NCBI GenBank assembly: GCA_035373905.1
Contig: DAOSOK010000018.1
Span: 1-64,000, forward strand
Direction: 5' to 3'
DNA: 64,000 nt
Source of the DNA: Candidatus Ozemobacteraceae bacterium
Lineage (GTDB): Bacteria; Muiribacteriota; Ozemobacteria; Ozemobacterales; Ozemobacteraceae
Shown here: piece after piece, positions 63,645-64,000 of the stretch
Position numbering within the stretch: position 1 is the first letter of the stretch
Layout: each line of letters opens with the position of its first letter
Notes under the pieces: model-generated
The model's database searches: none
What the model was told of the DNA's origin: nothing
Seen by the model: only the letters and a program-made list of their open reading frames with translations
Made by a program: the position numbers and the translations under genes

Positions 63645-64000
63645 GTCGGGTTCTCCTGCGGTCGCAGATAGGCGAAAAGGAGGGATTCCTCTTCGCAAGA
63701 GAGGGGCGAAGCCGCCTGCCCCTCCAGTGCCGGGCCCGGGACTCCGCCGAGCTCTTTCAGGCGGAGATGGATCCGGAGGAGCGGTTCGCTTATTTCGTGG
63801 GGCAGATTCGTCTCGAGAAGCTCCTGGGCGACCGAGCTCGTGAACGGATCAGAACTGCGAAGCCGGTCGAACGCTGAGAGGATCGTTTCCGGTCTCGGAG
63901 TTGCCAGGAGAACCATGCGGCAGCACATCAATGCCCGATCGCTCCATCGGGAAACCGCCGTTTCGGCATCGGAAGGAGACCAGCCGGCTTTGTCGCCTCT
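63641..64000 (-). CDS. C-terminal part of an unidentified protein (cut by window edge)
   Basis: The frame is open from the stop at 63641-63643 to the window edge, at least 119 residues. The sequence (WSDRALMCCRMVLLATPRPE, then LSAFDRLRSSDPFTSSVAQE and LPHEISEPLLRIHLRL) looks alpha-helical and resembles HEAT-type turns (S-S-D-P, A-Q-E-L-L-E). I cannot identify the family from this fragment. It is translationally coupled to the PhnD-like gene. Confidence 0.6.
   Translation of the reverse strand, partial: RGDKAGWSPSDAETAVSRWSDRALMCCRMVLLATPRPETILSAFDRLRSSDPFTSSVAQELLETNLPHEISEPLLRIHLRLKELGGVPGPALEGQAASPLSCEEESLLFAYLRPQENPT

Overview
The window is GC-rich bacterial chromosome with tightly packed genes and clear Shine-Dalgarno sites. 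About half of it is the core transcription and translation block: rpoB-rpoC, then rpsL-rpsG-fusA, then the uninterrupted S10-spc-alpha series from rpsJ to rplQ. Gram-negative-style envelope genes (SecDF, TatC, a PhnD-like binding protein, a possible surface-glycan nucleotidyltransferase) and a pilus retraction ATPase are also present. Five very large HEAT-repeat proteins, two of them fused to enzymatic domains, plus unusually large versions of universal proteins (a 2036-residue RpoC, a 249-residue L22, a 211-residue L29, a 183-residue L17) do not fit any common model phylum. My best guess is a deep-branching uncultured lineage such as Candidatus Riflebacteria/Ozemobacteria. That placement is inference, and a marker-gene tree from this window would settle it.

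Layout. 1-6.1 kb: a HEAT-PilT fusion converges on a HEAT-class III nucleotide cyclase fusion. 6.2-13.9 kb: two FmdB-type zinc ribbons, trmL, a secreted zinc-ribbon protein, a minus-strand cluster (HEAT protein, DJ-1/PfpI, CBS-nucleotidyltransferase, FemAB-like), and a cyclic-2,3-diphosphoglycerate-synthetase-like GTPase/ATPase. 14.1-19.9 kb: an exported TPR protein facing secD-secF, then dtd. 20-28 kb: a minus-strand run of two giant HEAT proteins and a small membrane protein with tatC upstream, then small envelope proteins and a winged-helix protein whose promoter implies a leaderless mRNA. 28.2-38.8 kb: rpoB-rpoC from a strong promoter. 39-58.4 kb: ribosomal proteins, fusA, secY, adk, map, infA, rpoA. 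58.4-60.8 kb: a single gene encoding both ATPases and the T component of an energy-coupling factor transporter. 60.8-64 kb: a repeat-bearing spacer, a glycerophosphodiester phosphodiesterase, and a minus-strand overlap cluster (partial gene, PhnD-like protein, SPOUT methyltransferase).

Most interesting points. (1) RpoC carries an insertion of about 690 residues in the trigger-loop region (SI3 position), similar in size to the cyanobacterial one, with seven copies of a short barrel-like motif. (2) RpoB has a cysteine-rich, possibly zinc-binding insertion near its N-terminus and an acidic tail. (3) L22 has an N-terminal domain resembling ribosomal protein S13, L29 has about 145 extra C-terminal residues, and L17 has an internal insertion of about 60 residues. 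In known ribosomes all three sit around the polypeptide exit, so this organism may have an enlarged exit-port collar. (4) HEAT arrays are fused to PilT and to a class III cyclase in neighbouring genes, which suggests a pilus/cyclic-nucleotide system. (5) EcfA-EcfA'-EcfT is fused into one polypeptide.

No tRNA, rRNA, CRISPR array, insertion sequence or prophage gene was recognised.
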